From Candidatus Sedimenticola sp. (ex Thyasira tokunagai) (GTDB lineage: Bacteria > Pseudomonadota > Gammaproteobacteria > Chromatiales > Chromatiaceae): a stretch of DNA of 64,000 nucleotides. The stretch lies in contig CP134874.1 of the NCBI GenBank assembly GCA_037318855.1, positions 1,550,598 to 1,614,597 of the forward strand. The letters run 5' to 3'. This document shows positions 1-8,238 of the stretch, in pieces (positions within the stretch are counted from its first letter, which is position 1; each line of letters begins with the position of its first letter). The notes beneath the pieces are model-generated. The model made no database searches. It was not told where the DNA came from and saw only the letters and a list, made by a program, of their open reading frames with translations. The translations under genes and the position numbers were made by a program.

Positions 1-150
1 GATCAGCCAGTCGCGCAGGTAGCTCTTTTCGATGTTCGAATTATCGGCACGCTCCTGCCAATCGCCGTAGTAGCCGTACCCCAGTTGCTTCTGGAACAGC
101 GCGACCACGCGGTTTTGCGTGGTACGCTCAAGCTGGCCTACCTGGCTCAT
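1..150 (-). CDS. hsdR: Type I restriction enzyme R subunit, N-terminal fragment (cut by window edge)
   Basis: Only the first 50 codons lie in the window, read leftward from an ATG at 150. The translation starts MSQVGQLERTTQNRVVALFQ and continues with a GYYGDW stretch, the conserved start of HsdR proteins, which carry the DNA translocase and nuclease of type I systems. Its start overlaps the stop of the preceding AlbA-type gene by 4 bp (ATGA), so it is the last visible gene of the operon hsdM-hsdS-albA-hsdR. Motor and nuclease motifs lie outside the window, so integrity cannot be judged. Confidence 0.85.
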   Translation of the reverse strand, partial: MSQVGQLERTTQNRVVALFQKQLGYGYYGDWQERADNSNIEKSYLRDWLI

Positions 151-1556
151 TCCTTATCCTCCAATACCTTCCAGTGACCGCCCTTGGCCGGGCCGATGTG
201 TTCCAGCTTGCCCTCTTGACGTAATTTCCTTATGGCTCGCTTGACCGCGCTTTCGGATTTGCCGATCTGGCTGGCTATCGACGGAATGGAAAGAGTGCCG
301 TCTTGCCGTAAAGCCATCATAATTCTGTCCGGCGTTTTCGGGGGCGTTTTCGGGGGCGTTTTCGGGAGCGTTTTCGGGGTAGTTATCCCCGGCGTTTCGG
401 GTTCTGTCGTTTGCCCGGACTGCTCCACCGCGAAAGGGAAGGTAATCCACAAACCGCTATGTTCGTACTGCAACAGCGGTGCAGGGACGGCCGCCGCCGC
501 GCAGGCGTCCATGATGCGCTCGATACCACGACCCCAGGACTCGATCATACCCGCGCGAAAGAAGGCATTGGCCACGTCGGGATTGAACGGCTGTGAGGCG
601 TGCTTGGCCAACAACTTCGCCACATCCCAGTCGGGCGGCAAAATACCCGGATTCCAGATCATCAGCTTGTCGGCATAGACGCTGATCTGTATCGGTACGC
701 CGCTGGCATAGTCCTTATGTACCACGGCATTGAGGAGCGCCTCGCGCAATGCCGCTTCCGGCACCGGCCAGGTCTCAATCCGCTGCAGGCCTTCGTAGGA
801 GATCCACGCCTTGAGGTATTTGGCCTTGAGGATCTCGACGGTCCGGTTCACCTGTAGCAACAGGCTGCCGTGAACCTCATCCTGATAACGCAGATCCACA
901 TTATTGTCGAAAAACCCAACCTTTAACCAGGCACCGACGGCGAATCGCTCCGGGTCGGCGTGGAACAGCAACAGCGCAGCGCGTTTGAGATAGCCGCCCT
1001 CGACCAGGTGCAATTTATCCAGCAACACCGCATCCGTCTCATCCAGGATCTCAGCGGAGAGACGCTGGCTCCTCTGCGCCTGCCTGCGAAACCAGGCCAG
1101 GGCGGCGGTGTCGAGATCGGCAGCGCCTACCTGTGGCACCGGCACACCATCCCAGTGACGCCCCTGCTTTTTCAACAAAAAACGATCCAGCGCCGCCCCC
1201 TTCAGCTCCTGTTTGGTGCTGCCGCTGCGGTAGTGATACTGCCCCTTGTAGCTGATCGGATAGGGGTAGGGCTCGACCACGATCTCCAGCAGTTGCCTGC
1301 CGGCCTCATGCAACAGATTCACATCGACAATAATTCCCAGCAGATCGCGCACCTTGTTGGGAAGGGTCTCCAGCAGCTGCCGCGCATCGGTAACACCTAC
1401 CGCCTCACCGGCATCGTTGCGCCCGATGACCAGCACGCCGCCGGACCCATTGGCGAAGCCGCAGATCCATTTCATGTACTCATCCCGCCACGACGCCTTC
1501 CACTCCACGTTCTGCGACTCACGCATGGCACGCTCCTTTTGCCCGATCTTGCTCAT
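147..1556 (-). CDS. AlbA_2/Schlafen-type putative ATP-binding protein in the R-M operon
   Basis: A 469-aa protein. Residues about 10-130 form an AlbA_2 (divergent AAA-4/Schlafen-like) domain, recognised by EWKAS followed by FANGSGGVLVIGRND. A central region with REALLNAVVHKDY resembles the HATPase-like C-terminal part of RecG-like transcriptional regulators. The C-terminus has a proline/threonine/lysine repeat (PKTPPKTPPKTP) and then a winged-helix segment (SIPSIASQIGKSESAVKRAIRKL). It overlaps hsdS and hsdR by 4 bp on each side, so it is translated with the restriction system. Such proteins are recurrent riders in type I loci and may regulate or add effector function; the actual role is not known. 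The repeat arises from 12-bp tandem units at 331-380. Confidence 0.8.
   Translation of the reverse strand: MSKIGQKERAMRESQNVEWKASWRDEYMKWICGFANGSGGVLVIGRNDAGEAVGVTDARQLLETLPNKVRDLLGIIVDVNLLHEAGRQLLEIVVEPYPYPISYKGQYHYRSGSTKQELKGAALDRFLLKKQGRHWDGVPVPQVGAADLDTAALAWFRRQAQRSQRLSAEILDETDAVLLDKLHLVEGGYLKRAALLLFHADPERFAVGAWLKVGFFDNNVDLRYQDEVHGSLLLQVNRTVEILKAKYLKAWISYEGLQRIETWPVPEAALREALLNAVVHKDYASGVPIQISVYADKLMIWNPGILPPDWDVAKLLAKHASQPFNPDVANAFFRAGMIESWGRGIERIMDACAAAAVPAPLLQYEHSGLWITFPFAVEQSGQTTEPETPGITTPKTLPKTPPKTPPKTPDRIMMALRQDGTLSIPSIASQIGKSESAVKRAIRKLRQEGKLEHIGPAKGGHWKVLEDKE
331..380. repeat. 12-bp tandem repeat (about four units) inside the AlbA-type gene
   Basis: The unit GGCGTTTTCGGG occurs three times, followed by AGCGTTTTCGGG, with little divergence. 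On the coding strand it encodes the repeated Pro-Lys-Thr-Pro linker between the regulator core and the C-terminal winged helix. Because the unit is 12 bp, gain or loss of copies keeps the reading frame and only changes linker length. Confidence 0.85.
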
Positions 1557-2903
1557 ACCAGCCTCGTTTTTCCGGTCAACAGTTCCTGCATCATGCCTTG
1601 TTTGAGTTGTCGGGTTTTGGTTAGGCGCTGGGCTATTGCATCAACCTCTGTGTCTACAGATTCTAGAGCTTGTGCAATCTTTTTCTGTTCTTCAATACTC
1701 CCAACTGGAACAGCTATGCTTTTAATTATTTTTGAACTTAGCCCTTCCATTATTCCACCAACTGACAACTGTTTAATTTGCCTTAATACAAGTGGGCTTT
1801 GAAAAAACTGGATTAACAATTTCTTATCCAATTTATTTCTATCTATTCTCAGCCTCAAAAGATGACTATCCATGATGCCTTCTTGCATCACCTTCGGCAC
1901 AATAAAGCATTTCCCTACAGTTCCCATCATTGAAATCAGAAAATCACCTGGTTTAATGCTGCACGACACCAACTGCGAATAATGCTCGTGGTCAATAAAT
2001 CTATCTCCAACCACCATGTCTTTGTCGTATACATTTTCTTGCCCATATACTTTATAGCCATCTTTGGTTAAATATTCTTTTTTTAACGCGCTACCAAAAG
2101 GACCTATTTTGATTGCGTTTCCTCCGCTAATCACTAATTCAGGCAACAGCTTCCATTCCCAATCCTCCGGAATCTCACCCAGTTCGGTCTGTTTGTAACC
2201 GGTGTGGGTTTTATCAAACGGTGGCAGGCGCATTTTTCCGGTCAGCAGTTGCTGCATGGCGGCGGTTTTGATGGCGCGCTTTTTGGTGATGAGATTTTCC
2301 AGTGAGGTGATTAGGGCATCGACATCGGAGAGTGCGTTGGCGATGGCGGTTTGTTCTTTTTCAGGTGGATACGGTGTTGGGATAATCCTTATTAGATCAG
2401 TATTTAAGTTCGGCTGACCATTCCCCGTTGCCACTTCATCATGTAGCTCTTTGGTTTTCGTGTTAATAAATTGAACTAAAAACTCTTTATTACCTATGCG
2501 TTGATTTATGATCGCGGCCACACCATCATTAGCGCAACATTTAATTCCTAAGATCTTGGCAACCCCTAAAGTTGCCCCACTATTCGAAATGATTAATGTT
2601 CCTTTGTCTAATGTTCTACTTTGCAAAGATCCTAGCTTGGTTAGCATTGTTGCTACCAGCAGTCACACCCTCTGCAGTAATAAATTGATCTGATGTTGAT
2701 ATTTCCAGTGTCTTCAGTGTGGAGCCGCTTATCCAAGGGATTGATCCTTCCCAATAATCATCCCGTTTTCGATTAGGGGTACCTCCACTACTCCAGCGGG
2801 TATTTTCACCAATAGTAGATACAGCCCAGTCCTCAGGAATCACCCCAACTTCCGTCTGCTTATACCCTTCAGGTATGTCCCGCTGCATAGCACTACTCAC
2901 CAC
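1553..2903 (-). pseudogene. hsdS: Type I R-M specificity subunit, frameshifted
   Basis: Two overlapping frames together make an HsdS. The first (from about 2903) has the typical start EGYKQTEVGVIPEDW and reads to a stop near 2616. The second continues as RTLDKGTLIISNSGATLGV and runs to 1553 with two conserved regions (ENLITKKRAIKTAAMQQLLTG and RLTKTRQLKQGMMQELLTG) and a second target-recognition domain. The first TRD is split by a frame change around 2616-2640; no homopolymer is visible there. HsdS sets the DNA target of the HsdM2S methylase and the R2M2S nuclease. Unless the frame is corrected, this system would lack normal specificity. Start candidates are GTG 2903, GTG 2900 or ATG 2888. 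A sequencing error is the main alternative. Confidence 0.8.
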
Positions 2904-5344
2904 ACCAACCCCATCTTCCGAAAATGCTCATCGACTTTGGCACTAAGCGTTGCCACTTCTGCGGTCAGTTCCGGCAGTGGCGCGTCATAACGCTCTTCCA
3001 GGGTCTTCACCCGGTTGGCGAGTTGCTGGGTGACCCGCTCGATCTCGGCGACAATATTGCCTTGCAGGGTTGCCAGCCATTTGGCCTCGACGATGAGGGC
3101 TTTGTTATCGGCCTCGGTGAGTTTGGGGTATTGCAGGAAGACCTTTTTATCCAACACCTCCTGTGCGGCCTTTAGCTGCTTTTTGTGGTTCGCCTCGGCG
3201 TCGATCCGTTTTTTCACCTGTTTGTGGGCGGCGATCTCGTCGGCATCGGTGGCCTGTTTCAGCCGGGCGGTAACGCTGCCCTTGTTGACCTTGCCGCTGT
3301 CGGTTAGCGCCTCTTCCAGCAGGCCGCCCTCGACGGCATGCTCTTCGATGTAGGCCTCCAGCTCCTGGGTAGCGGTATCTAACGTGGCCTGCAGGGCATC
3401 GAGCGCACTTTGCTTGTCGGCAAAAAAGCGCTGCACGATGAGAGCGGGGGGGATCAGCTCGGCCTTGTATTTGGCCTTGTTGATGATGAGGTCGGGTATC
3501 TCCTTGAGCTTCTCGCCCTTTTTCACCACCAGCTCACGCAGGGCGTTGGCGGCGGGCCAGCCATCCTGGGTGATGAAGTAGACGTCGTCCTGCATCACCT
3601 CGGCCCAGTAGTCCATGATGATCTGGTACATGTCGTACCGGTCCAGTAGGGGGGCATTGGTATAGGCCTTTAGTAGTGCCTCAGAGATTCGGTGGATCAC
3701 CTCTTTGGGGTGGTCGCCCTGATTTATATCCTGCAACTGGACCTTTTTCTTCCAACGATTGAATCGCGTCAGGCTTCTTTTGGCGAAGGACTTGAACTCT
3801 TCGTGTTCGAGGATGGTGGCCTTGACCTCTGAGGCGGTAACCAGCGCCCGGCTATAGCCCTTGCGTTTATGTTTAAACAGGCTGTGGCGCAGTTCAGGGA
3901 ATACCAGCCAGTAGTCGTCCAGCGCCTCGATATCGGCATTGGGGATGCCGCCTTTCAGGTGGGCGCTGAGATCGTGCAGGTCTTCAGGGCTGGAGCTGTC
4001 GATATAGCGGGGGATGTTGAGGTTGTAGTCGTTGGCCGCGATCTCGCTGAAGCGGACCATGCGGCTGTAGCCGCCCTGGGTGATCTGGTTGTTGAAGACG
4101 TCGACGATTTTATGGATGTCTTGACTGCGCAGGCGGTTTTTGGGGCCGTCTTTCATGAAGCCCTTGCCGGCGTCGATCATGAAGATGCCTCCCTTTTTGC
4201 CGTTCAGGCGGGCTTTGGCCCCTGCCTTGTCGATGACGATGATGCAGGCGGGGATGCCGGTGCCATAGAAGAGGTTGGCGGGCAGGCCGATGATGCCCTT
4301 GATGTAGCCCTGTTTGATCAGGTTGCGGCGGATGTCGGCCTCAGCATTGCCACGGAACAGCACGCCGTGGGGCAGGATGACGGCCGCCTTACCGTTGCTT
4401 TTGAGCGATTTGAGGATGTGCAGCAGGAAGGCGTAGTCGCCGTTCTTCTCGGGCGGTTCACCGTATTCAAAGCGGCGGTAGATGTCGGCGCCGCTATCAT
4501 CACGATTCACACCCGATGACCACGCCTTGAAGGAGAAGGGGGGATTGGCGACGGCAAAGTCGAAGCTCTTGAGGGCGCTGTTGGCCTCCTTGTACTCGGG
4601 CTCGGCCAGGGTGCTGTGGCCGCCGGGGGCGATCTCGGCATCGGCGTTGTCGTGCAGGATCATGTTCATGCGGCAGAGCGCGGTGGTGGCGACATCCTTC
4701 TCCTGCCCGTAGATGCTGAGGCCGTTGGCCGCTTCGTCTGCCGCTTTCAGCAACAGCGAGCCGGAACCGCAGGTGGGGTCGTAGACGGTTTTGTCCTGGG
4801 TGGTTGCTTTGGTAATACCGACCACCTTGGCGAGGATGCGCGAGACCTCCGCCGGGGTGTAGAACTGGCCCTTGCTCTTGCCCGACTCGGTGGCGAAGTT
4901 GCGCATCAGGTATTCGTAGGCGTCGCCCAGTAGATCGTCGTCCTGGGCCTTGTTGCTGACAAAATCGAGCCCCTCGAAGATGCCGATGAGTTTGGAGAGG
5001 CGGTCGACCATCTCCTTGCCCTTGCCGAGGCGCTCTTCGTCGTTGAAGTCGTTGTCCTTGTTGGCGAGCCAGGGCAGCTCGTTCTCTTTGGCGATCCCCT
5101 CCAGCACCATGTTGAGCCTTTCGCCCACCTCTTTGTCGCCCTTGAGTTTGACGATGTCGGGGAAGGTGCAGCCGTCGGGGCAGACGACCTTCGCCCTGGC
5201 GCCGTGGAGGAATTTATCGGAGACGTACTTGAGGAAGAGGAAAGTGAGGACGTAGTCCTTGTACTGGGAGGCGTCCATGCCGCCACGCAGCTCGTCGCAG
5301 CCGGCCCAGAGGGAGGAGTAGAGTTCGGTCTTTTTAATGGCCAT
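2897..5344 (-). CDS. hsdM: Type I R-M modification subunit (N6-adenine methyltransferase)
   Basis: An 815-aa HsdM. The N-terminal helical domain starts with LYSSLWAGCDELRGGMDAS, followed by the SAM-binding motif DPTCGSGSLLLK (about residues 189-200) and the catalytic NPPF at 267-270. The protein is longer than the usual 500-550 aa: after the methylase core there is a further ~300 residues rich in charged helices with coiled-coil character (TLDTATQELEAYIEEH, IAEIERVTQQLANRVKTLEERY). Such long HsdM forms are known in the family; the tail may contact HsdS. It is the first gene of the leftward operon and overlaps hsdS by up to 7 bp. The reading frame is intact. Confidence 0.93.
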   Translation of the reverse strand: MAIKKTELYSSLWAGCDELRGGMDASQYKDYVLTFLFLKYVSDKFLHGARAKVVCPDGCTFPDIVKLKGDKEVGERLNMVLEGIAKENELPWLANKDNDFNDEERLGKGKEMVDRLSKLIGIFEGLDFVSNKAQDDDLLGDAYEYLMRNFATESGKSKGQFYTPAEVSRILAKVVGITKATTQDKTVYDPTCGSGSLLLKAADEAANGLSIYGQEKDVATTALCRMNMILHDNADAEIAPGGHSTLAEPEYKEANSALKSFDFAVANPPFSFKAWSSGVNRDDSGADIYRRFEYGEPPEKNGDYAFLLHILKSLKSNGKAAVILPHGVLFRGNAEADIRRNLIKQGYIKGIIGLPANLFYGTGIPACIIVIDKAGAKARLNGKKGGIFMIDAGKGFMKDGPKNRLRSQDIHKIVDVFNNQITQGGYSRMVRFSEIAANDYNLNIPRYIDSSSPEDLHDLSAHLKGGIPNADIEALDDYWLVFPELRHSLFKHKRKGYSRALVTASEVKATILEHEEFKSFAKRSLTRFNRWKKKVQLQDINQGDHPKEVIHRISEALLKAYTNAPLLDRYDMYQIIMDYWAEVMQDDVYFITQDGWPAANALRELVVKKGEKLKEIPDLIINKAKYKAELIPPALIVQRFFADKQSALDALQATLDTATQELEAYIEEHAVEGGLLEEALTDSGKVNKGSVTARLKQATDADEIAAHKQVKKRIDAEANHKKQLKAAQEVLDKKVFLQYPKLTEADNKALIVEAKWLATLQGNIVAEIERVTQQLANRVKTLEERYDAPLPELTAEVATLSAKVDEHFRKMGLVW

Positions 5345-5429
5345 TCGGTCGTTTCTTCTGTTCTATTTTTAGTGGGCTCGGGATGCCGCCCGGAACCCGA
5401 TTATGAGAGTTGTCGTGGAAACACCCTGT

Positions 5430-5813
5430 CTACTTTTTCATTATCAGCGTGGTTAGCAGTGCCCCCAGCGCCGCACCGGCGACTATCGCCCCGGTGTTGC
5501 TCTTATTCGCTTCACCCCCACGGCTGTTGGCGCGGCCCGCAGCAATAACCTCGACATCTGCCGCCTCGTGCAGGTCGGCGGCCCGTTGCTCAAGTATCTG
5601 GATGATGTCTGTTACGGAAACCTCTAGCACCCGGGCTACTACCATAAGCTGGTCAATTGACCACAGCGCCTTGCCCCCTTCCAGTCGTGAATAGGAGGCC
5701 TGCGACAGACCCAGGGCATCGGCCATGTGTAACTGTTCGAGTCTCTGGCGTTGCCGTAATGAGCCGACAATCTGACCCAGCAGGGCCGAATAGGTGGTTA
5801 ATTGTTCAGTCAT
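5430..5813 (-). CDS. XRE-family regulator with a C-terminal glycine/alanine-rich membrane-like tail
   Basis: A 127-aa protein. Residues about 10-75 are a helix-turn-helix of the Cro/C1 type (LRQRQRLEQLHMADALGLSQASYSRLEGGKA). The last ~20 residues (NTGAIVAGAALGALLTTLIMKK) form a short hydrophobic GxxxG-like segment ending in lysines, which could be a membrane anchor or oligomerisation helix and is odd for a DNA-binding protein. It is transcribed away from the LRAT-like gene at 5895; the 80-bp spacer holds a palindrome. The pair is probably co-regulated, and the tail shared in character with the neighbour's hydrophobic C-terminus suggests they meet at a membrane. Both of those points are inference. 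Confidence 0.7.
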   Translation of the reverse strand: MTEQLTTYSALLGQIVGSLRQRQRLEQLHMADALGLSQASYSRLEGGKALWSIDQLMVVARVLEVSVTDIIQILEQRAADLHEAADVEVIAAGRANSRGGEANKSNTGAIVAGAALGALLTTLIMKK

Positions 5814-5842
5814 AGGTTCTCACAGCTTGACAATACTGGGTG

Positions 5843-5863
5843 TATATACGAATATTCTATATA
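5843..5863. promoter_or_regulatory. Palindrome between the divergent XRE and LRAT-like genes, possible operator
   Basis: TATATA-C-GAATATTC-TATATA is a near-perfect dyad centred on GAATATTC, lying 32 bp before the LRAT-like start and 29 bp before the XRE start. A TTGACA lies just upstream on the plus strand (5827-5832), with GAATAT 17 bp further on as a weak -10, which would place the dyad over the promoter. Binding by the adjacent XRE protein is inferred from position only. Confidence 0.45.
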
Positions 5864-5894
5864 AATTAGCATTAATGAATTGAGGAGTATATAA

Positions 5895-6383
5895 ATGTAT
5901 CCGTATAGTTTATTACCTGGTGACAGGTTACTCGTAATGAAGGCTGCTGTCATCGACAACGCCATTAGCCACAGCGGTACCTATCTGGGCGGTGGGGTCG
6001 TCGCCCATATATCTCCCGGTAAAGGGCTTGTGGTGGAGCCGGTGGAGGCTTTCGCTGGTGGGCAAGAGGTTCAGGTTGTAGAAAATGGCGGGATCTGTGA
6101 GCAATTGCTTCACGATCGCCTGCAACTGTGCCAAATGGATTCCAAGTACCGGCTATTTGGTAATAACTGCGAGCATTTGTGCAGTTATCTGGAGAGTGGC
6201 GACTCAAAAAGCCCACAACTACAAGGCGGCGTTGCCGGTTTCGCCGGTGGTGTTATAGCGGTACGCGCCTTTCGTGTGCAGAACCCGTGGGCAGCAGTAG
6301 GCGTGATTGCGCTCACTACCTATATGGGCGCCAGAATAGGGGCGCCTAAGCCACAACAGGGTGAGTTAATCCCCGCTTATTAG
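5895..6383 (+). CDS. LRAT-like (NlpC/P60 superfamily) domain protein with hydrophobic C-terminus
   Basis: A 162-aa protein with the landmarks of the lecithin:retinol acyltransferase fold: HSGTYLG (first His), a VAH after the next strand, and FGNNCEHLCSYLESG, where the Cys of NCEH is the expected nucleophile. These permuted papain-like enzymes act on acyl or amide bonds of lipids or proteins. The last ~50 residues are glycine-rich and hydrophobic (GGVAGFAGGVIAVRAF, AAVGVIALTTYMGARIG), consistent with a membrane-inserting hairpin, as in animal and viral LRAT/HRASLS proteins. A good ribosome site (GAGGAG) precedes the ATG. It is divergent from an XRE gene that also has a glycine-rich hydrophobic tail. 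The substrate is unknown. Confidence 0.75.
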   Translation: MYPYSLLPGDRLLVMKAAVIDNAISHSGTYLGGGVVAHISPGKGLVVEPVEAFAGGQEVQVVENGGICEQLLHDRLQLCQMDSKYRLFGNNCEHLCSYLESGDSKSPQLQGGVAGFAGGVIAVRAFRVQNPWAAVGVIALTTYMGARIGAPKPQQGELIPAY

Positions 6384-6680
6384 TCTGCGGCAATTCAATT
6401 GTCACTTGAGCCCGGATCTCGACCAGGTGGATCATGCCCTGGCGCACAAACTCTACTGGCGCATTCAGCCTTCCGGTGATGCGGCTCTGAATTTGCTCGG
6501 TCACTCTACCCAGGTGCCGGCGTGTTGAACCAGTGTATCCTTTCCAGGATACCGGTAGTTCCAGTAACAGGGTGTCGAGCTGTGCATCGTCTAACCCTCC
6601 ACCTATATAGCGCCTGGTTTCGATTGCCAGTCGCTCTCCGTTATCGGAGTGGTGGCCAGTTGATCGAGGACATCACGGCA
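6384..6680 (-). pseudogene. Remnant of a DEAD/DEAH-box helicase C-terminal region
   Basis: This 470-bp spacer has no intact gene. Reading leftward from about 6665, one frame gives GERLAIETRRYIGGGLDDAQ then LDTLLLELPVSWKG, which resembles the helicase C-domain motif found in DEAD/DEAH proteins (GER-LAIATGRYIGEGFDD, LDTLFLAMPISWKG). The following residues no longer match and there is no start codon or ATPase motif nearby. It is probably a decayed fragment left by a deletion. The downstream end merges with the LRAT-like gene's stop region. Confidence 0.5.
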
Positions 6681-6855
6681 TCGGTCTACAAGAAGTCAAA
6701 GGCCACTCAGGGCCTACGCCGGCCTTTATTCTGAACTCAAACCGATTGCAGGAAACTTCCGATGTTGAAAATTTATTCTATTCTTGATTAAGTGACAGCG
6801 GCCCTTAGGGTAGCCTTAAGTTGGCGCTGAGCCATTCCATAACCTGGAGTTACCT

Positions 6856-7803
6856 GTGGAATATAAAGATTATTACAAAATCATGGGCCTGAAGCGTGAT
6901 GCCTCTCAGGATGATATTAAACGCGCTCACCGTAAGCTGGCGCGGAAATACCATCCCGATGTCAGTAAAGAACCTGACGCCGAAGCAAAGTTTAAAGAGG
7001 CCGGCGAGGCCTATGAGGTGCTAAAAGACCCGGAAAAACGTGCTGCCTATGATCGCCTCGGTGACAACATGAAGGCTGGGCAGGAGTTTCACCCGCCGCC
7101 TAATTGGGATTCAGGCTTTGAGTTTCGCGGTGGTGGTTTTACCAAGGAGGATATGGGCGGCTTTAGTGACTTCTTTGAAGAGCTGTTTGGCCGTCAGGGG
7201 CAGGGTGATCATACGGCCTATAGCACTCAACTCAACGCCCGTGGTCAAGACCATCACGCCAAGGTGACGGTGGAACTGGAAGCTACTTTTCTTGATTCAA
7301 CTCGCAGTATTAGCCTGCAATCACCAGCGCTGGATGCCCATGGTCAGATGCGCTTAACAAGTCGCACGCTTAACGTGAAGATTCCCAAGGGCATCAAAGA
7401 GGGACAGCAGATTCGGCTTGCGGGGCAGGGGGCACCCGGCATGGGGCAGGGTGTGAAGGGTGATCTCTATCTGGAGATTCATTTCAAACCTCATCCGATC
7501 TATCGTGCGGAGGGATCTGATCTGCATATGCAACTCCCCGTGGCCCCCTGGGAGGCGGCATTAGGCGCAACGATAAAAGCGCCAACACCCGAGGGTAAAG
7601 TGGATCTTAAAATCCCAGCCGGTTCAAACAGCGGCAACAAGCTTCGTCTTAAAGGGCGAGGCATACCAGGCAATCCCGCGGGTGATATCTATGTGACCTT
7701 GAGTGTGGTGGCCCCCCCTGCCAATAGTGAACAGGCCAAGGCACTGTATAGAGAGATGGCAAAAAAACTCTCCTTCAACCCACGCGTTGAGATGGGGGTA
7801 TAG
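6856..7803 (+). CDS. cbpA: Curved DNA-binding protein, DnaJ-class co-chaperone
   Basis: A 315-aa protein starting at GTG 6856. The J domain spans residues 1-70 ([18 protein letters not shown], with the HPD signature in KYHPDVS), followed by a Gly/Phe-rich linker (GFEFRGGGF) and two DnaJ C-terminal beta domains ([38 protein letters not shown]). It lacks the zinc-finger repeats of DnaJ, which is diagnostic for CbpA. It stimulates DnaK and binds curved DNA. It is followed 3 bp later by cbpM, its specific inhibitor, so the two are one transcription unit. Confidence 0.93.
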   Translation: MEYKDYYKIMGLKRDASQDDIKRAHRKLARKYHPDVSKEPDAEAKFKEAGEAYEVLKDPEKRAAYDRLGDNMKAGQEFHPPPNWDSGFEFRGGGFTKEDMGGFSDFFEELFGRQGQGDHTAYSTQLNARGQDHHAKVTVELEATFLDSTRSISLQSPALDAHGQMRLTSRTLNVKIPKGIKEGQQIRLAGQGAPGMGQGVKGDLYLEIHFKPHPIYRAEGSDLHMQLPVAPWEAALGATIKAPTPEGKVDLKIPAGSNSGNKLRLKGRGIPGNPAGDIYVTLSVVAPPANSEQAKALYREMAKKLSFNPRVEMGV

Positions 7804-7806
7804 GGC

Positions 7807-8115
7807 ATGAGCAAGCAAACTATACTAACCGGCATTATTGTTGAAGAGAGCACCGAGTTTACCTTGGGCGAACTCAGCCGTGCCTGCGGTAAGCCCGCCG
7901 AGTGGATACTGGCTTTGGTGGAAGAGGGCGTGATTGAGCCGGTGGGAGGGGATCAAACCCATTGGTATTTCCCTGGACACTGCCTGCGCCGTGTGCACAT
8001 TATCCAGCGGCTGGAGTCAGACCTCGGGCTCAATTTGGCCGGTGCGGCGTTGGCACTGGAGTTATTGGAGGAGGTGGAGACCCTTCGAAATCGAATTGCG
8101 GTACTGGAGAGATAA
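7807..8115 (+). CDS. cbpM: CbpA modulator
   Basis: A 102-aa MerR-like helix-turn-helix protein (FTLGELSRACGKPAEWILALVEEGVIEP) with a C-terminal helical segment ending ELLEEVETLRNRIAVLER. CbpM binds the J domain of CbpA and blocks its co-chaperone and DNA-binding activities. Its position 3 bp after cbpA supports the call. Confidence 0.9.
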   Translation: MSKQTILTGIIVEESTEFTLGELSRACGKPAEWILALVEEGVIEPVGGDQTHWYFPGHCLRRVHIIQRLESDLGLNLAGAALALELLEEVETLRNRIAVLER

Positions 8116-8209
8116 GATATATCAATTATCCTGGATTCCGTAGTTGACCGCTCCATTCTGAGACTAAGTTGCTGACCCTCCAGCTGCGGATTCTAGGATT
8201 ATCTTGAGT

Positions 8210-8230
8210 GTCCCGGAAATATTACGGGAC
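8210..8230. terminator. Hairpin between convergent cbpM and racemase genes
   Basis: GTCCCG, a 9-nt loop, then CGGGAC forms a short stem midway between two convergent genes. It has no clear T-run on either side, so it may be only a weak terminator. Confidence 0.3.
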
Positions 8231-8238
8231 GCCACGAT

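Noticed and set aside
331..380. Possible CRISPR array from short direct repeats
   Set aside because: The 12-bp units are contiguous without spacers and encode a protein linker. No cas genes or array-like repeat-spacer pattern occur anywhere in the window.
232..678. 148-aa plus-strand frame rich in GGVFG repeats
   Set aside because: Antisense shadow of the AlbA-type gene; the repeat comes from the 12-bp unit on the coding strand.
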